The notes beneath the pieces were generated by a model, which saw only the letters and a list, made by a program, of their open reading frames with translations, did not search any database and was not told the origin of the DNA. From Priapulus caudatus (lineage: Eukaryota; Priapulida; Priapulimorpha; Priapulimorphida; Priapulidae), in assembly GCF_000485595.1 (NCBI RefSeq), contig NW_014578326.1, forward strand, positions 2,134-31,969: a stretch of 29,836 nucleotides of DNA, read 5' to 3'. Both the position numbers and the translations under genes were made by a program. Shown here in pieces: positions 1 through 9,014 of this stretch; the stretch's first letter is position 1; the number at the start of each line of letters is the position of its first letter.

Positions 1-33
1 CCTAACATGCGCCATTTGCAAGTGTTTTTTTAG

Positions 34-200
34 CGAATTTTGAACCCTACCATAGACCTAGAACACACTGATAAGTTAAAAACACGGGACCAGTCGACCA
101 GCAAGCTGTGGAAGGAGGAGCGGAGTAAACGCATTACCGCATCGAAGTTTGGATCAATCAACAAAAGAACAGCACGCCAAAATTCCCAACTAGTTGCTGT
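34..200 (+). pseudogene. Fragment resembling a YqaJ-type exonuclease domain
   Basis: An open frame follows a T-rich tract ending in TAG (24-33), which could be a splice acceptor. It reads a segment like LWKEERSKRITASKFGSI at about 105-168. The pattern W-x(2)-E-R-x(3)-R-[IL]-T-A-S-x-F-G-x-I is typical of the start of YqaJ-like exonuclease domains, which in invertebrates often occur in transposon- or virus-derived proteins. The similarity fades after about 200, where the frame runs into unrelated arginine-rich translation. The catalytic acidic residues of the domain are not visible. I infer a truncated or decayed copy, or one exon of a gene starting left of the window. The family call rests on recognising the motif, not on an alignment. 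Confidence 0.4.
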
Positions 201-244
201 CAGCATCATCGGGCAAAAAGTAATATCTACGCGATACACTAGCC

Positions 245-500
245 ATGGACCATCAATCTTCGCTACTGATCAGACTCGAAAACCGCGAGAACGAGGAACG
301 CTCCGGCGCGGTCGCCCGCGGCAACGACGCCGTCGCCGACGGCAACGAGGCGGGGGCGCTGCGCACGCGACCTCACCGCGACGACCCCGGAGACGCGGCG
401 CCACCTGGCGACGACGGCAGCGGCGGCGGGATACGTATCTACGCGAGCCTCGGGTTTGGCGATGGTGGCTCTATGGTTTGGCGAACTCTGGTACGGTCAG
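245..500 (+). CDS. Possible first coding exon, unknown product
   Basis: An ATG in a good Kozak context (tagccATGG) opens 85 codons that end exactly at a consensus donor (GGTCAG|GTAATT), leaving phase 1. GC content rises sharply here compared with both flanks, as in many coding exons of AT-richer genomes. The peptide is acidic and probably disordered, rich in Asp, Glu, Gly, Ala and Arg for about 65 residues. It ends in a more ordered stretch around IRIYASLGFGDGG. I do not recognise a domain. No downstream partner exon was found, and the frame stops soon after the donor. It could instead be a GC-rich island that is open by chance. Confidence 0.3.
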
Positions 501-1061
501 GTAATTGAGATGCTTCAATTTTCACACAATTTTCACACAATTGCTAAATTGTGTGACGATCTGTTCGTTGATAATGACGCCTTTGATTGCAGTATAGAGT
601 GCAGTATATATTTGAGTTTGCCTCATAGAGCTCAGTTACTCAGTTTCTCATTGACTCGGCATGCTGATAGACTCGAGATCGGCAACGATTATAGTTAATA
701 TAATAAAAAAACAAATATATAAATTCTTGTGGGAACATTGGCATATATATTTTTGTTCCTACAGAGTCAGACATTTAGAATCTACAGGAACACATAAATG
801 TTTCAAGACGCTACACAATTTCAATGATGGATCGAACTTTGGCATTCAAAATTTCTCTAAACTATATTGATACGGTTAATTACTTTTGGCTGACAAAACG
901 AAGAATTGCTGCGAAAGCGACTGATACTCGTACCACCTGTATCACTGGTCTATTTTGTAGACTATCAATCATATTATCTTTGTCAGATATTTGTACCTGC
1001 AAAATAAAACTTGCTGGCAGCTTAACCTCCATTAATTATTGCTATTAGTGCTCTTTCCAAG
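501..1061. other. AT-rich non-coding stretch
   Basis: No gene is evident. All six frames are broken by frequent stops, and the longest open stretches are under 85 codons with no recognisable domain. A direct doubling of the motif tttcacacaatt occurs at about 519-541. Confidence 0.5.
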
Positions 1062-1258
1062 CGAAAGTTGTGCGTGAGAGTTGTGCGTGAGAGTGTTTGT
1101 TTGTCTAAGCCACTTCTGAACCACCCTCCAGATCACAGTCCGACGCAGATAGCTAATGATCCGCAACGCATTTCCTGCATCTGCAACGACTCCCGTTGTA
1201 GACTTCCTGGCTGGCAGGGAAGCTCCAGAAAACTCCACGACAGATGCGGCGCCGGCTG
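1062..1258. repeat. Left copy of a ~190-bp direct repeat flanking minisatellites
   Basis: This stretch recurs, diverged by substitutions and small indels, at about 1812-1995. Shared blocks in the same order include GTTTGTCTAAGCCAC, CCAGATCACAGT, GACGCAGATAGCTAA, TTTCCTGCATCTGCAACGA and GTTGTAGACTT. The two copies enclose the tandem arrays at 1264-1805. Confidence 0.75.
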
Positions 1259-1263
1259 ATGCT

Positions 1264-1490
1264 GATGATGCCGCGTCTCAAGCGTCTCGCGCATATCGCT
1301 GACGATTCCGCTCCTACTGATGATGCCGCGTCTCAAGCGTCTCGCTGACGATGCCGCTCCTACTGATGATGCCGCGTCTCAAGCGTCTCGCTGACGATGC
1401 CGCTCCTACTGATGATGACGCGTCTCAAGCGTCTCGCGCATATCGCTGACGATGCCGCTCCTACTGATGATGACGCGTCTCAAGCGTAAT
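1264..1490 (+). repeat. 46/55-bp minisatellite, five units
   Basis: Units starting with GATGATG(C/A)CGCGTCTC begin at 1264, 1319, 1365, 1411 and 1466, giving spacings of 55, 46, 46 and 55. The long form differs from the short one by a 9-base insert, gcatatcgc. The array shares the core GCCGCGTCTCA with the 30-bp array that follows, so the two probably have a common origin. Confidence 0.85.
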
Positions 1491-1809
1491 GTCGCCATCG
1501 GCGAGACGCGGCATCTGCATGTCCCTATCGGCGAGATGCGGCATCGTCAGCGAGAGCGGCATCGTCAGCGAGAAGATGCCGCGTCTCACCGATGGCGACA
1601 TGAAGATGATTCGCCGCCTCTAGCCAATGGCGACATGAATGATGCCCGGAGTCTTCACCGATGGCGACATAAGATGCGCTTCTCACCGATGGCGACATTG
1701 AAGATGCCGCGTCTCACCGATGGCGACATGAAGATGCCGCGTCTCACCGATGGCGACATGAAGATGCCGCGTCTCACCGATGGCGACATGAAGATGCTGC
1801 GTCTCAGTC
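1489..1809 (+). repeat. 30-bp minisatellite with an inverted leading segment
   Basis: About eight copies of a 30-bp unit (core GATGCCGCGTCTCACCGATG) run from 1575 to about 1805. The last four start at 1703, 1733, 1763 and 1793, an exact 30-base period. The segment 1489-1545 carries the same unit in reverse complement: 1489-1515 pairs with 1575-1601 with about one mismatch. The direct units happen to be open and encode a ten-residue repeat (MPRLTDGDMK), but there is no promoter, splice or homology support for a protein. Confidence 0.8.
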
Positions 1810-1811
1810 AA

Positions 1812-1995
1812 AGTTGTGCTGTGAGAGGTTGTGCAATAGGTGTGTTCGGTTTGTCTAAGCCACCCTCGAACCACACTCCAGATCACAGTACCGACGCAGA
1901 TAGCTAAGTGATCGCCAACGCAATTTCCTGCATCTGCAACGACCCCGTTGTAGACTTACCTGCTGGCAGGGAACTCCAGTAAACTCGCCTGATGA
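1812..1995. repeat. Right copy of the ~190-bp direct repeat
   Basis: Diverged second copy of 1062-1258 in the same orientation. The two lie about 750 bases apart and bracket the minisatellites. It ends just before the single unresolved base at 2006. Confidence 0.75.
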
Positions 1996-2006
1996 ATGCG
2001 CCATCN

Positions 2007-3270
2007 GTCTGGGATTAACCTTATTCTGGGGGAGACCGCCATACTCCGCCTGTTTACTTACCACCCTCCTCGAAAACTCAGCACTTGGCTCCTGCTTCGG
2101 AGGCCAGCTAAAAAATTGATGCAGCACCACACTTCAAAACAATCGTCATCTGCAGGGCCTCGTAGAGTACCTGCGGCTAACAAACTATTATGATCACTGA
2201 TATTGTATGCATAGTCAAAAGATCCAACATTTGAGTTCCCTCTGACGACGGGCGTATAAGATAGCGGGTGGGGGCGATCGCGCGGGTAATATCCCCCCCA
2301 CCACTTATTGAGTTGGGGTTGGCCTTTACATCCCCACCCTTTTCTTCAGGAAGAAAATGGGGAAAATTAAATATTTTAAAGTACAATAAACTACTGGATA
2401 CTTTATCCTACCAAAACACACATTCGTCTATGCCATTCTATAGGGAACCAATTACTCTCAAGAATTCACAAAATTGCATTACAATATCAATTTTTCTCAT
2501 TCCTCAAACCGGCCATTTTGAGGTTCCTAATTGCTAAAATCAATAAGAGCCTTCTGGGGGCCCGCCCCCTGGACCCGGGCACGGCATAGGCTCTACCTCT
2601 CACGCTCTGCTCCTTGGACCGCCACCCACTTAAGGGCTTTCCGCCACAGGCCGGCTCGGCAGTTAGTGCTCTACTCGCCGCGACACTTTCACTATACATT
2701 GCCGATGGGAAAGTAACAGCCCGAAATCATCCCCCACAACTGAGGACCTGTCTACGCCACCTGACTAGCAGTGATCTGGACTCGAAAGTAGCGTCGTCGT
2801 TGGGATTTCTCGAATGATACGTCCGCTTTGAACATTTCCTGCGATTCAGACGACTATTTCAGTTGCGGGAGTAGGTAGAGACAAGGGCCCAGCAGGAGTT
2901 ATAATCCATGTAAAACACGATGAATCCTGTACACAAAGATACCACAGATGGAACGCTGTCGAGCTGTGTATTTGTGCTGTGACGCGTGTGAATATGAGCG
3001 GAAGCATCAGAGGAATTTCAAGCGATCAGGTTGTTGTGTGTGTGTGTGTGTTGTCTTGTGCCCACAGCAGCGTTTTAACCGGGGCGTGGGCTGGCGTCTT
3101 ACTTGTGTGTTTGCAGAGGGAGCATTTGACCGGCGAATTACAGAGTGATTATAAGGCGAAATAGTAGAGTAGAGAAACATTAGACATTTGGTCAGTAACA
3201 TACAATATCGTGTGTTACTGCTACTTTTTGTTATTTTTTATTGAGGAACGTCCAAGTGCCTGTGAGTAGT
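2007..3270. other. Non-coding stretch with fragments of repeats
   Basis: No supported gene. A G/C block at 2551-2576 (CTGGGGGCCCGCCCCCTGG) resembles another at 24973-24996 (CCAGGGGGAAGCCCCCTG), suggesting a dispersed repeat family. A (TG)n run lies at 3033-3050. Open frames are short and match nothing I know. Confidence 0.5.
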
Positions 3271-3313
3271 ACGATACAATAATGTAACCCAAACAGGATA
3301 GGTTTACAACGCG
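3271..3313 (+). repeat. Left copy of a 42-bp inverted repeat
   Basis: The sequence begins GATACAATAATGTAACCCAA and continues to ACAACGCG. Its reverse complement, with a 2-base insert and one or two changes, is found at 8900-8940. Similarity stops sharply after ACAACGCG. The pair could be the terminal repeats of a ~5.7-kb element or two separate copies of a dispersed repeat in opposite orientation. Confidence 0.7.
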
Positions 3314-4285
3314 CAGCCTATTCTTTATCCTGTCCGTACCCAAAACTCTGGAATCTGCGACAATCTCGAGATTGTGCTGCGGGATTCCCTACGTTTGGCC
3401 TGATCAATCTCAATCAATTCTTGGGCAAACTGAAAAAACAGTCGCGGGTGATTCACCAACCGCTATATAGGCGGAGTGGATGTGGGGTGGCGGTTACAGC
3501 GTGGTCGCAAACTAGGCAAAGATTTATCTTAATATTTATACAGATTATTTAATATATAATCATTAATATTTTATACAAAGCGGTGCCAAACACCAATTGA
3601 GGAAGAAGAGTAACGACCTTATAGTTATGTGGTCTAACATTGAAATCCTAAGATCATAGGGGTGGGGGCCGTTCTGTACAAGCTCTGTTTGCCTCTGATT
3701 TGCCCATTCTTAATGTTGTGTTTGCCCCAAACTGCGGATGCGCTGAAATTCGCAAGTTTGGGCACACATTTTCTTTGGAGGAACCCCTGAGTGATGTCAC
3801 TCTAGGGCCGGTTTTATGGTTGCGTTTTTGGACTACCAACGTTCAAACGGGTTTATTTTAAACAAAACTTTCTCGCGGTATCCTGGCCGGTACATTCAAT
3901 CAACGTTGCGTAAGTGTATTGCGCTCTACACCGAGATTTCTACGTACAGGACGTACACGCAAAGCTCGTAGGTGTCAGATTCGATCCAACGCAGGTTATA
4001 GCACCTGCGTAACGCACAATGTGATGCAATTTCCGCTGTAACTCCACTACGCCATCCAGTGGCTGCTGGCTGTTGAAGGGGCGTGCTAGCACTAAACTAA
4101 ATCACACGGGCGACACATACGAATAGAACCAAACTGACGCCTCTCTTGTATTTCAAGACCACTAATGGCTCAGTCTGAGCTCTGCTTCCTACATGATGCT
4201 GCGGGGATTAGATAAGCTGTCCGACACTTCTTCGTTTGTATGATTGCGGTTCAACACTCATGGAAGAGCGGCCGACACGACACGT
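3314..4285. other. Non-coding stretch inside the 42-bp inverted repeats
   Basis: No gene or recognisable domain in any frame. A small perfect hairpin, ACGCAGGT-TATAGC-ACCTGCGT, lies at about 3989-4010. A tRNA B-box-like GATTCGATCC at about 3979 lacks the rest of a tRNA. Confidence 0.45.
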
Positions 4286-4485
4286 GACTGTGTGCGCGTG
4301 CGTGCCGTTGTACGTACACGTCAGTGTGCGTGCGTGTGTACGTTACACGTCGTGTGAGGCCGCACGTGCGGCACGGCGTGGAAGGGGGTGTCGGTGGGTG
4401 CGTGCGTCGGTGTACGTAACACGTGCTGTAGCTCGTGCGTCGCGGTGGTTGCATGTAGCACGCTGTGGCGTGCGTGTGTGTGCCC
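4286..4485. repeat. ACGT- and GTGCGTG-rich block 1
   Basis: Cryptically repetitive sequence built from GTGCGTG and TACGTACACGT-like words, with about eight ACGT tetramers in 200 bases and two CACGTG E-box hexamers. Open frames here are low-complexity by-products. Composition matches the larger block at 5415-5930. Confidence 0.6.
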
Positions 4486-4868
4486 ACCAGGGAAGAATTA
4501 TTCCCGGTTCGCATCCAATTCGCGACTGTATTTTCAGCCATTGGGGCCTACGCATATTTTTTTATGAATCCAGTTGTGCCGACTGCAGCCCATGCGAGAT
4601 GTAAACCGAACATACATGTTTACAATTTACTTATTCATTCTCGGCTTGCTGCTTCTGCCGCGTCAAATTGAAATGCCACGTTACCGCCGGCATTTATGAT
4701 TGATTTGTTAACACCCCGGCCAACACGTGACTTTCTAAACAATCCTGCACTTCCCCCCCCCCCCGTACATCAATCAATATGCCGCTCCCCAGGCACGGAT
4801 TATTAACACAGCCACCGCTGGGCTTGCGCTTGGCACGCCTCTCGCGGGTGCTTTCTTCGGCGACCTTT

Positions 4869-4908
4869 GATATATAAAGTGAGGATGTCGTGGTCGAGGA
4901 GTCAGATA
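4869..4908 (+). promoter_or_regulatory. Candidate core promoter: TATA box plus initiator
   Basis: TATATAAA at 4871-4878 is followed 33 bases later by a TCAG initiator with its A at 4904, the spacing expected of a metazoan TATA/Inr promoter. About 40 bases downstream an ATG at 4946 opens seven codons that run to a possible donor (AAC|GTAAGG at 4967). No further exon was identified, so the transcript is hypothetical. Confidence 0.3.
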
Positions 4909-4969
4909 GCCGCCCTCACAATCGCCTAGAACTGTATATCAATCAATGTTTTGGACATACTATAACGTA

Positions 4970-5400
4970 AGGAACAACATCTTGGATGTAAAGCTCTAGA
5001 CAAGTAGTTTTTACCTCGCCAAACATGGGCGAGTCAGCTCTTAGCTTCACGTGGCTGCCGGGTCCGCAGGCACCGACATTGGCGATGTGTGGGGACGGTC
5101 AGCTCGTACCTCGTTTAAACGCTGGCGGGCAGAGTGCAGAATCGCCTACGTGGTCCTGAGGCTTAAGCCTAGCTGTGACCTTGTCACAGCCAGACACGAT
5201 AACACGCCGAAGCATGCATGCGGTAATAAGATAAATTATAAGCAAAACTAAGTGAATTGTCTGAAAAAAAAATGCTATACAAATTTATCCAATTGCTGAA
5301 TGCCAAAATTTATTTTGTTATATTATTAATTGACAGTTGCTTTGCAATTTTTGGCTTGGACAATTGATTCCCTCTGCTGCACCTGTACACGTGCCCGTGA
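4970..5400. other. Non-coding stretch between the ACGT-rich blocks
   Basis: No recognisable gene. An acceptor-like site at about 5070 follows a weak pyrimidine tract, but the frame behind it has no identifiable domain. AT-rich from 5220 to 5360. Confidence 0.4.
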
Positions 5401-5414
5401 CCTGACCGCAGCTG

Positions 5415-5930
5415 TGTGCACGTACCACGTTGCTGTGTGTGCACGTACACCGTGCGTCTGCAGGTGCGTGTAGTACGTACAACGGGCAGTGCGTGCGTGG
5501 GTACGTACCGCGCGTGCGTGCCGTGGCGTGTGCACGTAACGTGCGTGCTGTATGGTACCACGTGCGTGCATCGGCGTCGGTGCACGTACACGTGGTTGGC
5601 GTGCGTGCGGTGCGTGGGTGGTGGTGCATCGTGACCAGCGGTGCTGGCGTCGCCGTATGTGTGCCTCGTTTACACGTACGGTGTATGCACGTCACGGTGC
5701 CGTGGCTGCGTTTGTGGTTACGTGACCGGGCGTTACTGTGCTCCGTGCGTGCAGTGCGTGTGCACGTACACTACGTGCGTGTGCACGGTACACATGCGTC
5801 GGGTGCGCTGGCGTTGTGTACCGTATCACGGCCGCGTGCGTGGCATGTGCACGTACCGTGCATGCGTGCTTGTGCACGTACACCGTGCGTGCCGTGTGCA
5901 TACAGCCCGGTGCGTGCTGTGGCGCACGTA
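5415..5930. repeat. ACGT-rich degenerate array (GTGCACGTAC words)
   Basis: I count about 18 ACGT tetramers in roughly 510 bases, where about two would be expected by chance. Many lie in the word GTGCACGTAC (for example at 5441, 5582, 5762 and 5874). The words are irregularly spaced and separated by CGTGCGTG runs, so this is not a simple tandem repeat. CpG density is very high. Overlapping long open frames on both strands are low-complexity Val/Arg/Cys/His translations without support. Confidence 0.65.
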
Positions 5931-8099
5931 TAAGGGGTGATGGGGGTGCGTGTGCCGCACCGTACACGATGCGTGGTGCTGCACGCTACACGGCTAACTA
6001 CCGAACTGGCGCTTATAACGAAACAATGCCAAGCCGATGACAAAAGAAGCGTCAAAGGCGCCGCATGTCTGTGTAGTAGCGTAATTAGGTTAGCTCATCT
6101 GACATAGTCGATGCAGCTTGTAGAATGCATGATCGTCCGGTCCGTCGTCCGTGGTGTCGTCAACAGTTGGGCACAAATTCTAACGGCTTGACGTCTACGG
6201 TTCACGATATTCCAGGACGTGGGCGGTAATTTCGCAAAACGAGTCTGGGATGTAGAACGCTGCGGGCTCAAAGGTCAAAGGCTCAAGAGTCGTGGGTTAA
6301 TTGAAAGAGGGATACTTCTCTTTAATTAAGGGGTATAGGGAGGAAATGCAGGACGTTTGCGTGCACACACAATCTAAACGGCTCGACCTAGCTCGTGATA
6401 GTCTGGTGATATAGCCAATCATATGGTAGGAAAAGCCATCACTGTGCCGAATTGGACCGGTCACAGGTCAAAGGGTCAATGGGCACGGGCAGAATTTTAA
6501 AGACAGTTTTCTGAGGACATGGTCTGACGGGAGCGATTGACAAAACTTTTTGTTTCACCGGTGACCTAAGCATTGTATGGCATTTATTGAAAGGACCATG
6601 AAAAATAGTCCTGTTCGGTGGGTTGTTCCTGACATGTGAAGAGTACAGTGTCAGTAACCTTTTGACCCTCAAGGAGGAGGCGGTTAACATGGATTTGTTG
6701 ACTGTCTGTTAACAAGAATTATGACTGCCGGGTTTGCTAGTAGAAATCTATAATGCCTGGATGCACGGGCTCGAATTAAGACCGGGGCACCGAGCGCACG
6801 ATTGGCGCGTCGGTGCCCCCTATCAAATCGCCGTACTGCCCCTGAAAATGCCAACCCGACCGACGGCAGTGGACCTGCCTCTGCCCTTCTTACTGTAATT
6901 GCGTCGGTGCCTTCTGGCTAGACTGGTTTCGCGGCCGCACTGGTTTTGTCGCAGAGCGTGCTACATTGTCAGCCAAGGCGTGAGGCCGGTACCAGTCTAA
7001 CCTCTTCGGCAAAAGACAATACTACTATAACGTGCTCGCTGGCAACGCTGCCAGCTAGGGGGTGTGGAATACGTCCTCGAAATCGTCGCGCGCTGTGTAT
7101 GCTCCGTGAGGAAAGATTGTGCAGCGAATATTTAAATTGCTGCACGTGGACTCGCCCGGCGCTGCGATTTAAAGCGCGCGGGAACAACGGCCTCACGCAA
7201 GACATGGCCAGCCTGTGATGCTGTACGGTGTGTAGGCTTTGTGTAGAATTATTACTGATTGACAGAAAGTTTTTTCATACACATTGTGGTCTGGGGCTGG
7301 GCTAGTGAAAGTTAGGTCAGGGCTAGTGGTTTTCCTCAGGTACTTCCATTAGCAGAGGGGGGTACAGGGTCGATGTTATATACGGTGTAAGCTTACATGG
7401 GGGCGGAAGACGATGTACATGCTGGCGGGACACGGGTCTGTTACATACCACGTAAAAAACAAAGTGCCTTGGTGCCCTTCTCAAATTGTGAGAGTTGCGC
7501 TTGATCCCTTTTAAAATTGCCTCGGTGCCCATCCATTTTAGAGAAAATTCAAGGCAATTTCTCACATGCCCCCAAAAAATTGCCTTGCCCCTCTTGTCGC
7601 TTAATTCGAGGCCTGCCTGGATGTATGAGGCTACAATGTCACAGTGAAATTTCAAAAGCTAAATTTGGTTAAAGAAGGTTGATGCTCCTTAAATCGTATA
7701 ATTTCTATGGCATTCTGTACGTCAGTATGTTACATGTAACGTATGCCACTGCCAGTGGCTACTGCCAGTCGCATGTGTTGGTGGTACTGTGTAGTTTTTG
7801 CCTGCGTTAATTGGTTACATGTGGCAGCTCTCTATTGCAGCCTGTAGGCTTGCGTAGGTAAATGGATGAGTGCTTACCTATTCTGTCTTGCAAATAGTTT
7901 GTGCTACTACGTACGATGGGAGCTTCCATCTTTAATCTGAAGGCACTTAAACGTACGCGCCATCTGTCGGCAACTTTGATAACGATCCAACGAACATCCT
8001 TGAGAAGGTTCCTGATACGCCATCCCTGTGCATTCCACTGTTTCCGGGCATCTGTATGTGAACACATTTGGGACTAACAGGGTTTACTAGAATCCCACC
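5931..8099. other. Non-coding stretch with scattered repeat motifs
   Basis: No supported gene. Two nuclear-receptor-like double half-sites occur: AGGTCAAAGGCTCA at about 6271 and AGGTCAAAGGGTCA at about 6465. A hairpin lies at 6783-6818. The words GGTGCC and TTGCC recur between 7460 and 7600, suggesting degenerate repeats. Open frames of 80-110 codons at 6439-6690, 6946-7218 and 7323-7655 match nothing I recognise. Confidence 0.45.
6783..6818. repeat. GC-rich hairpin
   Basis: The arms GGGGCACCGAGCGC and GCGCGTCGGTGCCCC pair with a single bulged base around a loop of about seven bases. GCGTCGGTGCC recurs at 6901-6911 without a partner. Confidence 0.6.
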
Positions 8100-8229
8100 A
8101 CTCCACCACAGAGTTACCGCAGTAGACGTTAGATGAGCGCTGTCGCTCCGCGGCACTTGTTTATTTATTTCTAGTTGAGTAGTAATTTTATAATGTTTTC
8201 TCAATAAAATAATGTATGCTGCGGTATGC

Positions 8230-8446
8230 TGAGTGGTTTACGGCACCTCGTCAGCTCGTGTAAAGTTACGCAAAGGTTTACGTAAATTTTAGCTTGATGA
8301 ATCGCACCTAAAACGGCCTCGCTTGCGTACACGAAATCGTACGCAAATTTACTAAATAGCTGTGTTGATGAATCGCAACTGAGCAACGTCGATTGCGTAC
8401 ACAAGATTTACGCAAATTATTTTGCGTACGCAGCTTGATGAATCTA
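8230..8446. repeat. Degenerate tandem repeat with GCTTGATGAATC cores
   Basis: Three imperfect copies of a ~70-90-base unit pair a TTACGCAAA/GCGTACGCAA segment with a TTGATGAATC core (cores near 8293, 8366 and 8434). It directly abuts the foldback at 8450 and may belong to the same repeat family. Confidence 0.55.
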
Positions 8447-8449
8447 CCC

Positions 8450-8810
8450 CCTGGAACTTACTATGTTAGTATGTATCACAATACTCTGTATTAAACTATT
8501 ATAACCGGTTACAAAATTTCGAAGTGACGAGCGGTGATATTTTGAGCGTCATTTTGTTGACCTGTGACATACAGATTCTCAATACGCATAGCGTTCGGCT
8601 AACTTCGTCATGACGTCATGACTGAAATCAGGCATCCCATGATACATTCAATCTTGGAGTCGAAGTTAGTCGAACGCTATGCGCATTGGGAATCTGTACG
8701 TCACAGGTCAACAAAATGGCGCTCGAAATATCACCGCTCGACACTTCGAAATTTTGTAACCGGTTATAATAGTTTAATACAGAGTATTGTGATACATAGT
8801 AAGTCCCAGG
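8450..8810. mobile_element. Foldback element with ~150-bp arms
   Basis: The left arm (about 8450-8607) is the reverse complement of the right arm (about 8661-8810) with few mismatches and one short insertion in the left arm. The 53-base loop contains the palindrome TCATGACGTCATGA. There is no coding capacity. The form fits a miniature foldback DNA transposon. No clear target-site duplication is visible. Confidence 0.8.
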
Positions 8811-8899
8811 ATAGCGAAGAAAGGTTCGTGTTTAGAATAAACCCAGTTTGGAAGTTGTAGTCTCGAAAAACACACAATAAAACCGACCTGAGTGAATCG

Positions 8900-8940
8900 C
8901 GTTGTAACCCTATCCTGTGTTTGGGTTACATTATTGTATC
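8900..8940 (-). repeat. Right copy of the 42-bp inverted repeat
   Basis: Reverse complement of 3271-3313: GATACAATAATGTAACCCAA read on the minus strand, continuing to ACAACGCG. The hairpin with flanking direct repeats at 8940-9014 begins immediately beyond it. Confidence 0.7.
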
Positions 8941-9014
8941 TAACCCCAGTATAGCTCTAGTAACTATAGCCCGCGTATGCGGGCTATAGTTACTATCTAG
9001 AGCTAACCCCAGTA
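8940..9014. repeat. Near-perfect hairpin between 12-bp direct repeats
   Basis: The arms 8953-8974 and 8979-9004 are perfectly complementary apart from a 4-base insertion in the right arm; the loop is GTAT. CTAACCCCAGTA occurs on both sides (8940-8951 and 9003-9014). The arrangement looks like an inserted hairpin with a target duplication, or a local templated duplication. Confidence 0.75.

Noticed and set aside
1452-1907. Protein with ten-residue MPRLTDGDMK repeats
   Set aside because: The frame exists only because the 30-bp unit is a multiple of three; neighbouring units are mutated out of frame and there is no promoter or homology.
3940-4015. tRNA gene around GATTCGATCC
   Set aside because: There is a B-box-like word but no A box at the right distance and no acceptor-stem pairing.
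5430-6040. Overlapping Cys/Val/Arg/His-rich frames on both strands
   Set aside because: They are translations of the ACGT/TGCGTG-rich block and have no complexity, start context or splice support.
6946-7218. 90-codon plus-strand frame with several cysteines
   Set aside because: There is no homology, a second frame of similar length lies on the other strand, and no splice or promoter evidence supports it.
7323-7655. 110-codon minus-strand frame as a gene
   Set aside because: No recognisable domain, no splice context, and the region contains degenerate GGTGCC/TTGCC repeats.
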